Source: Nesterenkonia lacusekhoensis (GTDB taxonomy: Bacteria; Actinomycetota; Actinomycetes; Actinomycetales; Micrococcaceae). From it: a DNA stretch of 64,000 nucleotides. Shown here piece after piece: positions 42,364 through 51,786 of the stretch. The first letter of the stretch is position 1, and each line of letters starts with the position of its first letter. The stretch spans positions 248,001-312,000 of the forward strand of contig NZ_JAGINX010000001.1 of NCBI RefSeq assembly GCF_017876395.1. Reading direction: 5' to 3'. The translations under genes were made by a program, and so were the position numbers. A model generated the notes under the pieces. The model had not been told where the DNA came from. It saw only the letters and a program-made list of their open reading frames with translations, and ran no database searches.

Positions 42364-43305
42364 ATGGGACACCAGAATGATGAGCACCAGAGTGCGAGCG
42401 ACCTGACCGGCCTGCAGGGAAAGACCGTGGTGATGTCCGGGGGCAGCCGCGGCATCGGGCATTCCATCGCCGTGCAGCTCGGCGCGGCCGGGGCCCAGGT
42501 GGTCCTGCTGGCCAAGACCGGCGAGCCGCACCCCACATTGGAAGGGACCGTCCACACTGCCGTGGAGGACGTCGAGGCCGCCGGCGGCCGCGGCCTGGCC
42601 GTGGTCGGGGACCTGCGCCGGGATGAGGATGTCGCCCGTGCCGTGGAGGCAGCCGTGGAGACCTTCGGCGGGATCGACATCGTCATCAACAACGCCTCCG
42701 CCATCGACCTCTCGCCCACTGAGGCGCTGGACATGAAGCGCTATGACCTCATGCATGACATCAACGTCCGCGGCACCTTTCTGCTCTCCAAGCTGGCGGC
42801 CCCGCATCTGCGGGCCAGCGCCGCGAGGGGTCGCAGCCCTCAGATCCTCACGCTCTCTCCGCCGCTGACCGGCTCCGACGGGCGCTTGGACCACCGCTGG
42901 TTCGGCAGGCACCTGGCCTACACAATGGCCAAATACGGGATGTCGATGACCACGATCGGCCTCTCTCAGGAGCTGGCGGGGACAGAGGGGCAGCCCGGCG
43001 TCGCGGTGAACTCGCTGTGGCCGGTCACGCTGATCGAGACTGCGGCCATCCGCTCCCTGGCCGAGAAGTCAGCCGGCGCCGGACAGCAGGAGCAGGGTGA
43101 GGCGATGCTGCGCGGGTCGCGGCGTCCGCAGATCGTCGCCGATGCGGCCGCGGCTCTGCTCGCCGGTGCGGTGACGAAAGGTGGGGAGCTGGTCACGGGC
43201 CGGTTCCTCACTGATGAGGAGGTTCTGCGGGCCGCTGGAGTGCAGGACTTCAGCAGCTATGCCGTGGACCCGGAGGCCGCCCCGGCCCCGGACATCTTCC
43301 TCTGA
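42364..43305 (+). CDS. Short-chain dehydrogenase/reductase (HSDL2-like)
   Basis: NAD(P)-binding glycine motif VVMSGGSRGIGHSIAVQLG, then GGIDIVINNASAIDL and the catalytic YTMAKYG (Tyr-x3-Lys). The extended C-terminal part (VNSLWPVTLIETAAI, RRPQIVADAAAALLA, TGRFLTDEEVLRAAGVQDFS) matches the hydroxysteroid-dehydrogenase-like 2 subgroup rather than FabG. Substrate unknown. 313 residues. Confidence 0.85.
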   Translation: MGHQNDEHQSASDLTGLQGKTVVMSGGSRGIGHSIAVQLGAAGAQVVLLAKTGEPHPTLEGTVHTAVEDVEAAGGRGLAVVGDLRRDEDVARAVEAAVETFGGIDIVINNASAIDLSPTEALDMKRYDLMHDINVRGTFLLSKLAAPHLRASAARGRSPQILTLSPPLTGSDGRLDHRWFGRHLAYTMAKYGMSMTTIGLSQELAGTEGQPGVAVNSLWPVTLIETAAIRSLAEKSAGAGQQEQGEAMLRGSRRPQIVADAAAALLAGAVTKGGELVTGRFLTDEEVLRAAGVQDFSSYAVDPEAAPAPDIFL

Positions 43306-43340
43306 GCCCGGCGGAGAAAGTGGGCAGGGAGAATAGGGCT

Positions 43341-44330
43341 ATGACTGACCGCCCCGCGCCCCACCTCCAGCCTCTGGATGAGGACCACCTGCGACGCCGA
43401 CTGGTCCAGTGCGGGCCCTTCGCTCGGCTGGAGCGGGTGGAATCCATCGGCTCCACCAATGCGTGGCTGGTCGAGGAGCTCTCCCGCTCGGCGAGCGCCG
43501 GTACGGTCGGCGCCGAGTCCGACTGGCCGCATCTGTCCGTGCTGACCGCTGAGGAGCAGACCGGCGGATCGGGGCGGCTGGGGCGTTCCTGGGTCTCGCC
43601 CCGCTGCTCCTCGCTCTCGACCTCCATCGTGCTGCGCCCGGCCCTTGCGGGGCAGGACCTGGCTTGGATCTCCCTGCTGGCAGCAGCCGCGCTGACGGAG
43701 GTGCTGCGCGAGGACTGCGGCCTCGAGGCCCAGCTGAAGTGGCCCAACGACGTCCACATCCATGGCCGCAAGATCAGTGGCATCCTCGCCGCGCTCGCCG
43801 CAGGAGGTCCCGACGTCGGCGGTGCCCTCATCCTGGGCTGCGGGATCAACGTGCTGCTCACCGAGGACCAGCTCCCGACGCCGACCTCCACCTCCGCGCT
43901 GCTGGAGCTGGAGCGGGCCCAGCGGTCTCAACCGGATCAGCGGTCTCAGCCGGATCTGGCCTCTCAGTCGGATCTGACGCTTCCCTCGGCCCTGACTGCC
44001 GAAGCCTCCTCTCCGGATCTCCGCACCGGGCTGCTGGCATCCTTCCTCGAACGCTTCGCCGCCATCCTGGCCGAGGCGGAGCGGCAGGGATCGGCCGCAG
44101 CGCTGCGCCCACGCATCGCCGCAGTGATGGACACCATCGGCCAGGAGGTCCGCATCGAGCTCCCTGACGGCTCAGCTGAGCGCGGGACCGCCACGGCGCT
44201 GGATGCCGACGGTGCGCTGCGGGTGGAGGTGAGGCATCGGCGTCGTGCCGCGGATGCTCTCTGGCAGGAGCAGCCTGTGACTCAGCGGTCCTTCTCAGCG
44301 GGCGATGTGGTGCACCTGCGTCGCCGGTAA
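43341..44330 (+). CDS. birA: Biotin-[acetyl-CoA-carboxylase] ligase
   Basis: Attaches biotin to the AccA3 BCCP domain. Motifs: SIGSTNAWLVEEL, AEEQTGGSGRLGRSWVSP (biotinyl-AMP loop, GRLGR), LKWPNDVHIHGRKISGILA and GCGINV. No N-terminal HTH, so a catalytic-only enzyme. ATG at 43341 is preferred to GTG 43320. 329 residues; residues about 195-212 are a low-complexity SQPDQRSQPDLASQSD run coded by three 18-bp units. Confidence 0.93.
   Translation: MTDRPAPHLQPLDEDHLRRRLVQCGPFARLERVESIGSTNAWLVEELSRSASAGTVGAESDWPHLSVLTAEEQTGGSGRLGRSWVSPRCSSLSTSIVLRPALAGQDLAWISLLAAAALTEVLREDCGLEAQLKWPNDVHIHGRKISGILAALAAGGPDVGGALILGCGINVLLTEDQLPTPTSTSALLELERAQRSQPDQRSQPDLASQSDLTLPSALTAEASSPDLRTGLLASFLERFAAILAEAERQGSAAALRPRIAAVMDTIGQEVRIELPDGSAERGTATALDADGALRVEVRHRRRAADALWQEQPVTQRSFSAGDVVHLRRR
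43923..43976 (+). repeat. In-frame 18-bp minisatellite in birA
   Basis: Three units: CGGTCTCAACCGGATCAG, CGGTCTCAGCCGGATCTG, GCCTCTCAGTCGGATCTG. Encodes three RSQPDx-type hexapeptides in a surface loop between the catalytic and C-terminal parts. Confidence 0.85.
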
Positions 44331-44438
44331 ACTGACGCAGACAGGGGAAGGCGCCCGGTCGGCTCGAGGATGACAGGATCACCGGGAGTCGGAACAGGGC
44401 TGGACAGGACCAGAGACGTGAGGAGAGTGCTCGGGGCG

Positions 44439-45026
44439 ATGAAGCTGAAGCTGGCCGCCGGCGAACAGGTCATCGTTCGCACGCGCTCCCATCACCGTGT
44501 GCTGATCCCCGCGCTGGTGAACTTTCTGGTCACTCTGGCGGTCATGAGCTTCCTGCTGGGCTACATCGCCCGGGGCTCCCAGCCCGAATGGGTGCAGCAC
44601 TACAGCTACATCGGCACCTTCCTGGTGTGGGCCGGCGGGCTGCTGTCCCTGGTCTTCGGCTCGCTGCGTCCGGTGCTGGCCTGGGGCAACCGGATCACCT
44701 ACCTGACCAATCTGCGGATCGTTCAGAAGAACTTCCTGGGTGCTCCGCAGCCGCTGGTCATTCCGCTGGGCCTGGTGACCGAGGCGCAGATGCGTCAGTC
44801 CAAGGTTCAGGAGATGACCGGAGCCGGCGACCTGCTGATCTCCCACGGCGCCTACGGCCAGCAGCAGCGCACCAAGCTGAAGGATATGCCCGACGTCGAA
44901 CGCTTCCATCCCGTCGTGGTGGAGGAGCTGGCGTCCTACCGTCGGTCGGCGGCCGCTCAGCACGCCGCACAGCAGAGTGCTGGGGCCCGCCCCTACGAGT
45001 TCGACCACGGGACGCACTATGCGTGA
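44439..45026 (+). CDS. PH-like domain membrane protein
   Basis: Unknown exact role. Two TM helices near the N-terminus (IPALVNFLVTLAVMSFLLGY and YIGTFLVWAGGLLSLVF) followed by a bacterial PH-like (bPH2/YdbT-type) domain with NRITYLTNLRIVQKNF, GLVTEAQMRQSKVQEMTGAGDLLI and ISHGAYGQQQRTKL. The C-terminus is Ala/Gln/His-rich. 195 residues from ATG 44439 with AGGAGAG upstream; GTG 44427 and ATG 44370 are alternatives. It overlaps the adenylate cyclase gene by 8 bases. Confidence 0.8.
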   Translation: MKLKLAAGEQVIVRTRSHHRVLIPALVNFLVTLAVMSFLLGYIARGSQPEWVQHYSYIGTFLVWAGGLLSLVFGSLRPVLAWGNRITYLTNLRIVQKNFLGAPQPLVIPLGLVTEAQMRQSKVQEMTGAGDLLISHGAYGQQQRTKLKDMPDVERFHPVVVEELASYRRSAAAQHAAQQSAGARPYEFDHGTHYA

Positions 45027-46566
45027 GGAACATCAGGACGAGGGCCGCAGAGGCCCTGAGGGCCACACCGACGAAGGCCAGAGGGCCTGGGAGCTGGCGC
45101 GACGCCGCGGGTTCGGTGGAATGACCGATGACACGGCCGGCTACGCGGAGGAGGGCCTGGACGGCCCGCCCCGGTACAGCGAGAAGGAGCTGGAGGAGGC
45201 GCGTTCGGACTGGTCCGACTTCCGCTCCGCGCGGCTCAACGGCCGGATGCCCTCTCTGGGAGCTGACGAGATCGTGGCCCCGCCGTCCCAGGAGCCTTCG
45301 GAGGAGAGCCGCGCGGCGGCCCGCAGCTTCGCCGGCACGGGGCTTGAAGACGAGACCGGGCTTGATGACGAGGCCGGGCCCAGCCCGGACACGCAGATCG
45401 GATCAGGTTCAGGGCTCGTATCCGGCGCGGAGCTTGGTTTCGAGGCCGCAGGGGCGGCCGGGGGCCTCGGCGGACGACGTGCGCCCGAGACGGCGTCGAT
45501 CCCCGCCCCCACCTCGCAGCAGCGGGAGTGGCACCGCAACATCCGCGACCTCGAACACCGGCTCCTCGGAGCCGAACGCACTCTGACCTACCGCGAGATG
45601 GCCAAGGAGATGGGAGTCTCCACCCACTCGGCGCGCAAACTGTGGCGCGCGCTGGGGTTCCCCAATCTCGACGACGACGTCAAAGCTTTCACCCAGGCCG
45701 ATGTGGAGGCCCTGGCCACGATGGTCGGACTGGTCCGCGAGGGTTACCTGAACGAGGAGACGGCGATCTCTCTGACCCGCTCGGTGGGGCAGATGACCGA
45801 CCGTATGGTGGTCTGGCAGATCGAGGCGCTGGTGGAGGACAAGATCACCAACGAGCAGCTCTCCGACGCTGTGGCCCGCTCGCAGGTGGTGGAGACGCTT
45901 CCTGAGCTGATCGACCCCATCCAGCGCCTGATGGGCTACGCGTGGCGCCGCCAGCTCTCGGCCGCCCTGCAGCGGCTGACCGTCCGGGTGGAGTCAGGCC
46001 TGGCCGCCAGCTCCCGAGGACGCACCGGCGAGGAGCACGACACCCCGCTGCCGCTGGCGCGCGCGGTGGGCTTCGCCGACCTGGTCTCCTACACCTCGCT
46101 CTCCCGGCAGATGAACGAGCGGACCCTGGCCCAGATGGTGCAGCGGTTCGAGTCCAAATGCGCCGAGATCATCAGCATCGGCGGCGGACGGTTGGTCAAG
46201 ACCGTGGGCGACGAGGTCCTCTACAACGCCGAGACGCCGGAGGCAGGCGCCGAGATCGCCCTCGCCCTGGCTGAGACCATCGCCGCCGATGAGGTGCTGC
46301 CCCAGGCGCGGGTCTCTGTGGTCTGGGGCCGCGTGCTCTCCCGGATGGGCGACATCTACGGCCCCACGGTGAACCTGGCGGCGCGGCTGACCGCGCTGGC
46401 AGACCCGGGCACCATCCTGGTGGACTCGGTCACGGCCGCAGCCCTGGAACGTGATGACGACTATCTGCTGGTCCCGCAGCCGCCGCGCATCGTCCGCGGA
46501 TTCGGCGAGGTCCAGCCCAATATGCTGCTGCGCGCCAACGGCACGGGAATCGTCCTGGATTCCTGA
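45019..46566 (+). CDS. Class III adenylate cyclase with N-terminal autoregulatory domain
   Basis: Makes cAMP. Residues 1-165 are acidic and disordered; 170-330 is an all-helical regulatory domain like the pH-sensing module of mycobacterial Rv1264 (LTYREMAKEMGVSTHSARKL, FTQADVEALATMVGLVREGY); the cyclase core follows with metal Asp-353 (GFADLVSY) and Asp-398 (KTVGDEVLY), adenine-selecting Lys-394 and Asp-445 (MGDIYG), and transition-state Asn-452/Arg-456 (VNLAARLT). All catalytic residues are present, so an active homodimer is likely. 515 residues, longer than Rv1264 because of the N-terminal extension. Confidence 0.9.
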   Translation: MREEHQDEGRRGPEGHTDEGQRAWELARRRGFGGMTDDTAGYAEEGLDGPPRYSEKELEEARSDWSDFRSARLNGRMPSLGADEIVAPPSQEPSEESRAAARSFAGTGLEDETGLDDEAGPSPDTQIGSGSGLVSGAELGFEAAGAAGGLGGRRAPETASIPAPTSQQREWHRNIRDLEHRLLGAERTLTYREMAKEMGVSTHSARKLWRALGFPNLDDDVKAFTQADVEALATMVGLVREGYLNEETAISLTRSVGQMTDRMVVWQIEALVEDKITNEQLSDAVARSQVVETLPELIDPIQRLMGYAWRRQLSAALQRLTVRVESGLAASSRGRTGEEHDTPLPLARAVGFADLVSYTSLSRQMNERTLAQMVQRFESKCAEIISIGGGRLVKTVGDEVLYNAETPEAGAEIALALAETIAADEVLPQARVSVVWGRVLSRMGDIYGPTVNLAARLTALADPGTILVDSVTAAALERDDDYLLVPQPPRIVRGFGEVQPNMLLRANGTGIVLDS

Positions 46567-46698
46567 GGGGACCGGCGCAGAGCACCGGGGTCCGAGAGGC
46601 GGGTGCTCGGGGCCGTGATCGGGCTGGAATTGCTGACCTGGTGCGATCCTCTGCGACATCCGGTGCACCGTGTGATCGTTTCGTGACAAGATGGCTGA

Positions 46699-47430
46699 GT
46701 GACCTCTCTCTATCTGGACTACGGGTACGGCTCACACGTCGGCCTGCGCCGTGAGCTGAACGAGGATTCCTCCGTGGTCACCGACACCCTCTTCGCTGTG
46801 GCCGACGGCATGGGCGGCCATGAAGCCGGCGAAGTCGCCTCCTCCCTGGCGGTCCAGACGCTGGCCGAGGGCTGGGACGCCGCCCAGGGCCTGATCAGCC
46901 GCTACGAGCTCCAGCAGTTCATCGATCGTGCCGACGCCCGCATCCGTGAGGCCACAGACTCCAAAGCTGGCACCACGCTGACCGGAGCCGCGCTCATCGA
47001 GGCCGAGGGTGAGCTGCAGTGGCTGGTCTTCAACATCGGCGATTCCCGGACCTACATGTTCGAGGAGGGCCGCCTGGTCCGCCTGACCCGCGACCACTCG
47101 CAGGTCCAGGAGATGTATGAGTCCGGCATCATCACTGCTGATGAGATCCACAATCACCCCAACCGCAACGTGATCACCCGCGCGCTCGGTGCCGGGGACG
47201 CCTTCGACGCCGACTTCTTCGCCGCCACGGTCAACGCCGGACAGCGCATGCTGATCTGCTCCGACGGGCTGACCGGCGAGCTCGAGGATGCCAAGATCGC
47301 CGAGATCCTGGATCGCGGCGAATCGGCGCAGGAGACCGTGGACGCTCTGATCCAGCGGTCTCTGCGCCGGGGCGGGCGGGACAACGTGACCGTCGTCGTG
47401 GTGGATGTGAAGGAAGAGCAGCAGGACTGA
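46699..47430 (+). CDS. PP2C-family serine/threonine protein phosphatase
   Basis: Metal-dependent phosphatase with RRELNEDSSVV, LFAVADGMGGHEAGEVAS, NIGDSRTYMFEEG, MLICSDGLTGEL and GRDNVTVVVV motifs. 243 residues, soluble, no kinase or sensor domain. GTG at 46699 with a CAAGAT hexamer 6 bases upstream. Its neighbours (cyclase, PH-like protein) hint at a signalling cluster; the partner kinase is not in the window. Confidence 0.92.
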   Translation: MTSLYLDYGYGSHVGLRRELNEDSSVVTDTLFAVADGMGGHEAGEVASSLAVQTLAEGWDAAQGLISRYELQQFIDRADARIREATDSKAGTTLTGAALIEAEGELQWLVFNIGDSRTYMFEEGRLVRLTRDHSQVQEMYESGIITADEIHNHPNRNVITRALGAGDAFDADFFAATVNAGQRMLICSDGLTGELEDAKIAEILDRGESAQETVDALIQRSLRRGGRDNVTVVVVDVKEEQQD

Positions 47431-47499
47431 GCGGGATGTCGGGGCCGCAGTCCCCGATAGTATGTGGGGGATACCCGAACCCCGATCCGAGGGAGATGC

Positions 47500-47796
47500 A
47501 TGTCTGACATCTCGCGCGCCGACGTCGAGCATCTGGCGAAGCTTGCGCACATCAGCATGACGGAGCAGGAGCTGGAGAAGATGGCCGGAGAGCTGGCCGT
47601 CATCGTCGATTCCGTCAAGACGGTCTCTGAGGCGGTCTCCGGCGACGTTCCGGCCACGTCGCATCCGCTGCCCCTGACCAATGTGTTCCGCGAGGATGTG
47701 GTCGGTGAGGTCTTCACCGCCGAACAGTCGCTGAGCAACGCCCCCGACGCCGAGGACGGCCGCTTCAAGGTCCCGGCCATTCTGGATGAGGAGTGA
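47500..47796 (+). CDS. gatC: Aspartyl/glutamyl-tRNA amidotransferase subunit C
   Basis: Small chaperone-like subunit of GatCAB. Begins MSDISRADVEHLAKLAHISM and has the conserved DNVPATSHPLP-like GDVPATSHPLPLTNVFRED. 98 residues. ATG at 47500 preceded by GGGAGAT. Followed 3 bp later by gatA. Confidence 0.95.
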   Translation: MSDISRADVEHLAKLAHISMTEQELEKMAGELAVIVDSVKTVSEAVSGDVPATSHPLPLTNVFREDVVGEVFTAEQSLSNAPDAEDGRFKVPAILDEE

Positions 47797-47799
47797 CAC

Positions 47800-49362
47800 G
47801 TGGCTGACAACGCTGAACTGATCAGGCTGACCGCCGCCGAGATGGCGGAGAGGCTGCGCGCCGGGGAGATCACCTCGGTGGAGCTCACCCAGGCCCACCT
47901 GGACCGGATCGCCGCCGTGGACGGGGGCGAGCAGGATGGAGCCCAGCAGGGCATCAACGCCTTCATCCATGTCTCCGGTGAGGAGGCGCTGGCCACTGCC
48001 GCCGAGGTGGACGCCATCCGTGCCGCCGGCGGCGCCGAGGCTGAGGCCCTGCATCCGCTGGCCGGTGTGCCGATCGCGGTCAAGGACCTCATCGTCACCG
48101 TGGGCCAGCCGACCACGGCCGGCTCGAAGATGCTCGAGGGCTGGATGAGCCCCTACGACGCCACTGTGGTGGAGAAGATCCGGGCGGCCAAGCTGCCGAT
48201 CCTGGGCAAGACCAACCTGGACGAGTTCGCCATGGGCTCCTCCACCGAGCACTCGGCCTACGGCGTGACCCGCAACCCCTGGGACACCAGCCGCATCCCC
48301 GGCGGCTCCGGCGGAGGCTCTGCGGCCGCCGTCGCCGCCTTCGAGGCGCCGCTGGCCCTGGGCACCGACACCGGCGGGTCCATCCGCCAGCCCGGCGCCG
48401 TGACCGGCACAGTGGGCACCAAGCCAACCTACGGCTCGGTCTCCCGCTACGGTGCGATCGCGATGGCCTCCTCACTGGACCAGATCGGCCCGGTGGCCCG
48501 CACCACCGAGGACGCCGCGCTGCTGCACGAGCTGATCGCCGGACATGACCCCAAGGACTCCACCTCGCTGCCCGATGAGGTCCCCGCCTTCGGCGAGGCC
48601 TCCCGGCGGCAGAGCGTGGAGGGTCTGCGGATCGGTGTGATCAAGCAGCTGCAGGGCGAGGGCTACCAGTCCGGTGTGCTGGCCCGCTTCCAGGAGTCCC
48701 TGGACGCGCTGAAGGCCGCCGGGGCGGAGATCGTGGAGGTGGACTGCCCCAGCTTCGAGTACGCGCTGGGCGCCTACTACCTGATCATGCCCTCGGAGGC
48801 CTCCTCGAACCTCGCACGGTTCGACGGCGTCCGCTACGGCACCCGTGTGACCCCCGACGAGGGGCCGCTGACCATCGAACGCGTCATGGGGGCCACCCGC
48901 GCCGCAGGCTTCGGCGAAGAGGTCAAGCGCCGCATCATCCTGGGGACCTACGCGCTCTCGGCCGGCTACTACGACGCCTACTACGGCTCCGCGCAGAAGG
49001 TCCGCACCCTGATCCAGCGCGACTTCGACGCCGCCTTCGAGAAGGCCGATGTGCTGATCTCGCCGACCTCGCCGGTGGTGGCCTTCCCGCTGGGGGAGAA
49101 GCTGGATGATCCGCTGGCGATGTACCTCAACGACGTCGCCACCATCCCGGCCAACCTGGCCGGCATCCCCGGCATCTCGGTGCCCGGCGGTCTGGCCGCC
49201 GACGAGACCGGCGCCGAACTGCCCGTGGGCATCCAGTTCCTGGCCCCTGCCCGCGAGGACGCCCGGATCTACCACGCAGCCGGTGCGCTGGAGAAGCTGC
49301 TGAACGACGGATCCGAGCCCCTGTGGGCCCAGATCCCCGAGCTCGAGTCCCAGGAGGCCTGA
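47800..49362 (+). CDS. gatA: Aspartyl/glutamyl-tRNA amidotransferase subunit A
   Basis: Glutaminase/amidase subunit that supplies ammonia to mischarged tRNA. Amidase-signature catalytic triad: Lys in [11 protein letters not shown], Ser in [14 protein letters not shown] and cis-Ser in [20 protein letters not shown]. 520 residues, full length. GTG start just after gatC with GAGGAG upstream. Confidence 0.97.
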   Translation: MADNAELIRLTAAEMAERLRAGEITSVELTQAHLDRIAAVDGGEQDGAQQGINAFIHVSGEEALATAAEVDAIRAAGGAEAEALHPLAGVPIAVKDLIVTVGQPTTAGSKMLEGWMSPYDATVVEKIRAAKLPILGKTNLDEFAMGSSTEHSAYGVTRNPWDTSRIPGGSGGGSAAAVAAFEAPLALGTDTGGSIRQPGAVTGTVGTKPTYGSVSRYGAIAMASSLDQIGPVARTTEDAALLHELIAGHDPKDSTSLPDEVPAFGEASRRQSVEGLRIGVIKQLQGEGYQSGVLARFQESLDALKAAGAEIVEVDCPSFEYALGAYYLIMPSEASSNLARFDGVRYGTRVTPDEGPLTIERVMGATRAAGFGEEVKRRIILGTYALSAGYYDAYYGSAQKVRTLIQRDFDAAFEKADVLISPTSPVVAFPLGEKLDDPLAMYLNDVATIPANLAGIPGISVPGGLAADETGAELPVGIQFLAPAREDARIYHAAGALEKLLNDGSEPLWAQIPELESQEA

Positions 49363-49364
49363 GG

Positions 49365-50882
49365 ATGACTGACACCATCGCAGAAGCAGCGCCGCTGTCC
49401 TACGAGGAGGCGCTGGAACGCTTCGACCCGGTCCTCGGCTTCGAGGTCCACGTGGAGCTCAACACCGCGACCAAGATGTTCTCCTCGGCGCCGAACGCCT
49501 TCGGCGACGAGCCGAACACCAACGTCAACCCGGTCTGCCTGGGCCTGCCCGGCACCCTGCCGGTGGTCAACGGCACCGCCGTGGAGTCGGCCATCCGGCT
49601 GGGCCTGGCGCTGAACTGCCAGATCGCGGAGTCCTGCCGCTTCGCGCGCAAGCAGTACTTCTACCCGGACACCCCGAAGAACTGGCAGACCTCCCAGTAC
49701 GACGAGCCCATCGCCTATGACGGCTATCTGGACGTGGAGCTCGACGACGGCGAGGTCTTCCGGGTGGAGATCGAGCGCGCCCACATGGAGGAGGACGCCG
49801 GCAAGCTGACCCACGCCGGAACCTCAGGGCGGATCCAGGGCGCGGACTACTCGCTGGTGGACTACAACCGCTCAGGTGTGCCGCTGATCGAGATCGTCAC
49901 CAAGCCGATCGTCGGCGCCGGGGAGCGTGCCCCGGAGATCGCTCGGGCCTACGTCTCGGCCATCCGCGACGTGGTCAAGAGCCTGGACATCTCTGAGGCC
50001 AAGATGGAGCGCGGCAACGTCCGCTGCGACGCCAACGTCTCCCTGATGCCCAAGGGCAGCAGCGAGTTCGGCACCCGCTCGGAGACCAAGAACGTCAACT
50101 CCATGCGCGCTGTGGAGCACGCGGTCATCTACGAGATCCGCCGCCACGCCGGTGTGCTCTCGGCCGGGGGGTCCATCGTCCAGGAGACCCGCCACTGGCA
50201 GGAGACCTCCCGGACCACCACCTCGGGCCGTCCGAAGTCCGACGCCGACGACTACCGCTACTTCCCGGAGCCGGACCTGGTGCCGGTGGTGACCACCCAG
50301 GACTGGATCGAGCGGCTGCGTGCCGAGCTGCCGGAGCCGCCGGCGCAGCGCCGGCGTCGTCTGCGTGAGGCCTGGGGCTATGCGGACAAGGAGTTCCGCG
50401 ATGTGGTGGCCGCGGATCTGCTCGATGAGATCGAGGAGACCGTGGAGAAGGGCGCCTCGCCCGCCGTCGCCCGCAAGTGGTGGATGGGTGAGATCTCGCG
50501 TCTGGCCAACGCCCGGGACCTGGAGCCGGCCGCACTGGGCGTGGCCTCGGCGACGATCATCGAGCTCAACGGCCTGATCGAGGCTGAGCGGATCAATGAC
50601 AAGATCGCCCGCCAGGTCCTGGAGTTCCACGTGGACGGGGAAGGCTCCCCGGAGGCCATCGTGGAGGCCCGCGGTCTGGAGGTCGTCTCCGACGACGGCG
50701 CGCTCTCCGCCGCTGTGGAGAAGGCCATGGAGGAGAACCCCGATGTGGTGGAGAAGGTCAAGGGCGGCAAGCTCAAGGCCATCGGCGCCCTCATCGGTCC
50801 GGTCATGAAGGAGACCAAGGGCCAGGCCGACGCCGGCAAGGTCCGCGAGATCGTCCTGGAGAAGCTGGGCATCGAGGGCTGA
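49365..50882 (+). CDS. gatB: Aspartyl/glutamyl-tRNA amidotransferase subunit B
   Basis: Kinase/amidation subunit of GatCAB. Motifs: GFEVHVELNTATKMFSSAPN, CLGLPGTLPVVN, YFYPDTPKNWQTSQYDEPIA, RCDANVSLMP and ETKNVNSMRAVE; the C-terminal YqeY-like tail ends KGQADAGKVREIVLEKLG. 505 residues from ATG 49365, two bases after the gatA stop, with AGGAGG. Final gene of gatCAB. Confidence 0.97.
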   Translation: MTDTIAEAAPLSYEEALERFDPVLGFEVHVELNTATKMFSSAPNAFGDEPNTNVNPVCLGLPGTLPVVNGTAVESAIRLGLALNCQIAESCRFARKQYFYPDTPKNWQTSQYDEPIAYDGYLDVELDDGEVFRVEIERAHMEEDAGKLTHAGTSGRIQGADYSLVDYNRSGVPLIEIVTKPIVGAGERAPEIARAYVSAIRDVVKSLDISEAKMERGNVRCDANVSLMPKGSSEFGTRSETKNVNSMRAVEHAVIYEIRRHAGVLSAGGSIVQETRHWQETSRTTTSGRPKSDADDYRYFPEPDLVPVVTTQDWIERLRAELPEPPAQRRRRLREAWGYADKEFRDVVAADLLDEIEETVEKGASPAVARKWWMGEISRLANARDLEPAALGVASATIIELNGLIEAERINDKIARQVLEFHVDGEGSPEAIVEARGLEVVSDDGALSAAVEKAMEENPDVVEKVKGGKLKAIGALIGPVMKETKGQADAGKVREIVLEKLGIEG

Positions 50883-50893
50883 CCTTTTCCCCT

Positions 50894-50967
50894 GCGATTC
50901 GAGCGGGGTTTTCGCCCTTTTCAGCTGAGATTCGGCGTCAGAAGGGCAGAAACCCCGCTCGAATCGC
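50894..50967. repeat. Long palindrome after gatB
   Basis: Arms GCGATTCGAGCGGGGTTTTC (50894 on) and near-perfect complement ending at 50967, 74 bp overall. Acts plausibly as gatB terminator, but the size and sharp symmetry resemble a dispersed palindrome; its GATTCGAG end resembles the sequence at the right IS30 junction (CGAATC at 9625-9630). Confidence 0.75.
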
Positions 50968-50991
50968 CTCCAGGGTTCTAGAGTGGCGGGC

Positions 50992-51783
50992 ATGGCTTAT
51001 ACGAAGAACGTCGTGTCCGGGATCCGTGGTGCCGCCCAGGCCGAGGCCGCCGGGCTGCGCTGGCTGGCCGAGGCCACGGAGCAGGGCGGGGCCCGCATCG
51101 CTCAGGTCCTCTCTGTGGAGGAGCGGCGCCTGGAGCTCGAGCAGCTCGACGCCGCTCCGGCCACGGAGGAGGCCGCGCAGGCCTTCGGCGCGGCCCTGGC
51201 CCGCACCCACCGCTCGCTGCCGGAGGACGCTCTGTTCGGTCAGCTTCCGGCAGAGCATCCCGACGACGTCGCCCCGCTGTTCGGCCCGGCTGAGCAGCTG
51301 CTGGAGATGGGCGACGGAACGCACCTCTCCTGGGGAGCCTTCCACGCCCAGGAGCGCCTGGACCCGCTGCTGGACCGGCTGACCGCCGACGGCGCGCGTG
51401 CCTCCTCCGCCGATCTGAAGCTGCTGCAGCAGGCCCGGGACCGGATCGCCTCCGGAGAGCTCGACGACGGCGAGACTCCCTCCCGCATCCATGGCGACCT
51501 GTGGACCGGTAACGTGCTGTGGACCGCTGAGGGCGCAGTGCTGATCGACCCGGCCGCCCACGCCGGTCACCGTGAAGCGGATCTGGCCATGCTGGACCTC
51601 TTCGGCCTGGACCATCTCGAGGAGGTCATGGACGCCTATGACGAGGTGGCTCCGTTGCGCGAGGGCTGGGCCGACCGCACTCCCATGCATCAGCTCTTCC
51701 CGCTGCTGGCCCACTGGGTGCTCTTCGGCGGAGCCTATGAGAGTCCGACTCTCGCAGCGGCGGAGACGGTCCTGGACCTCTAG
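50992..51783 (+). CDS. Fructosamine kinase-family protein
   Basis: Aminoglycoside-phosphotransferase fold kinase predicted to phosphorylate glycated amines (fructosamine-3-kinase family). The catalytic loop RIHGDLWTGNVLW and the metal-binding VLIDPAAHAGHREADLAML are typical. The N-terminal lobe is short. 263 residues from ATG 50992, 7 bases after TAGAGT (50979-50984; leaderless). Confidence 0.85.
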   Translation: MAYTKNVVSGIRGAAQAEAAGLRWLAEATEQGGARIAQVLSVEERRLELEQLDAAPATEEAAQAFGAALARTHRSLPEDALFGQLPAEHPDDVAPLFGPAEQLLEMGDGTHLSWGAFHAQERLDPLLDRLTADGARASSADLKLLQQARDRIASGELDDGETPSRIHGDLWTGNVLWTAEGAVLIDPAAHAGHREADLAMLDLFGLDHLEEVMDAYDEVAPLREGWADRTPMHQLFPLLAHWVLFGGAYESPTLAAAETVLDL

Positions 51784-51786
51784 CAT

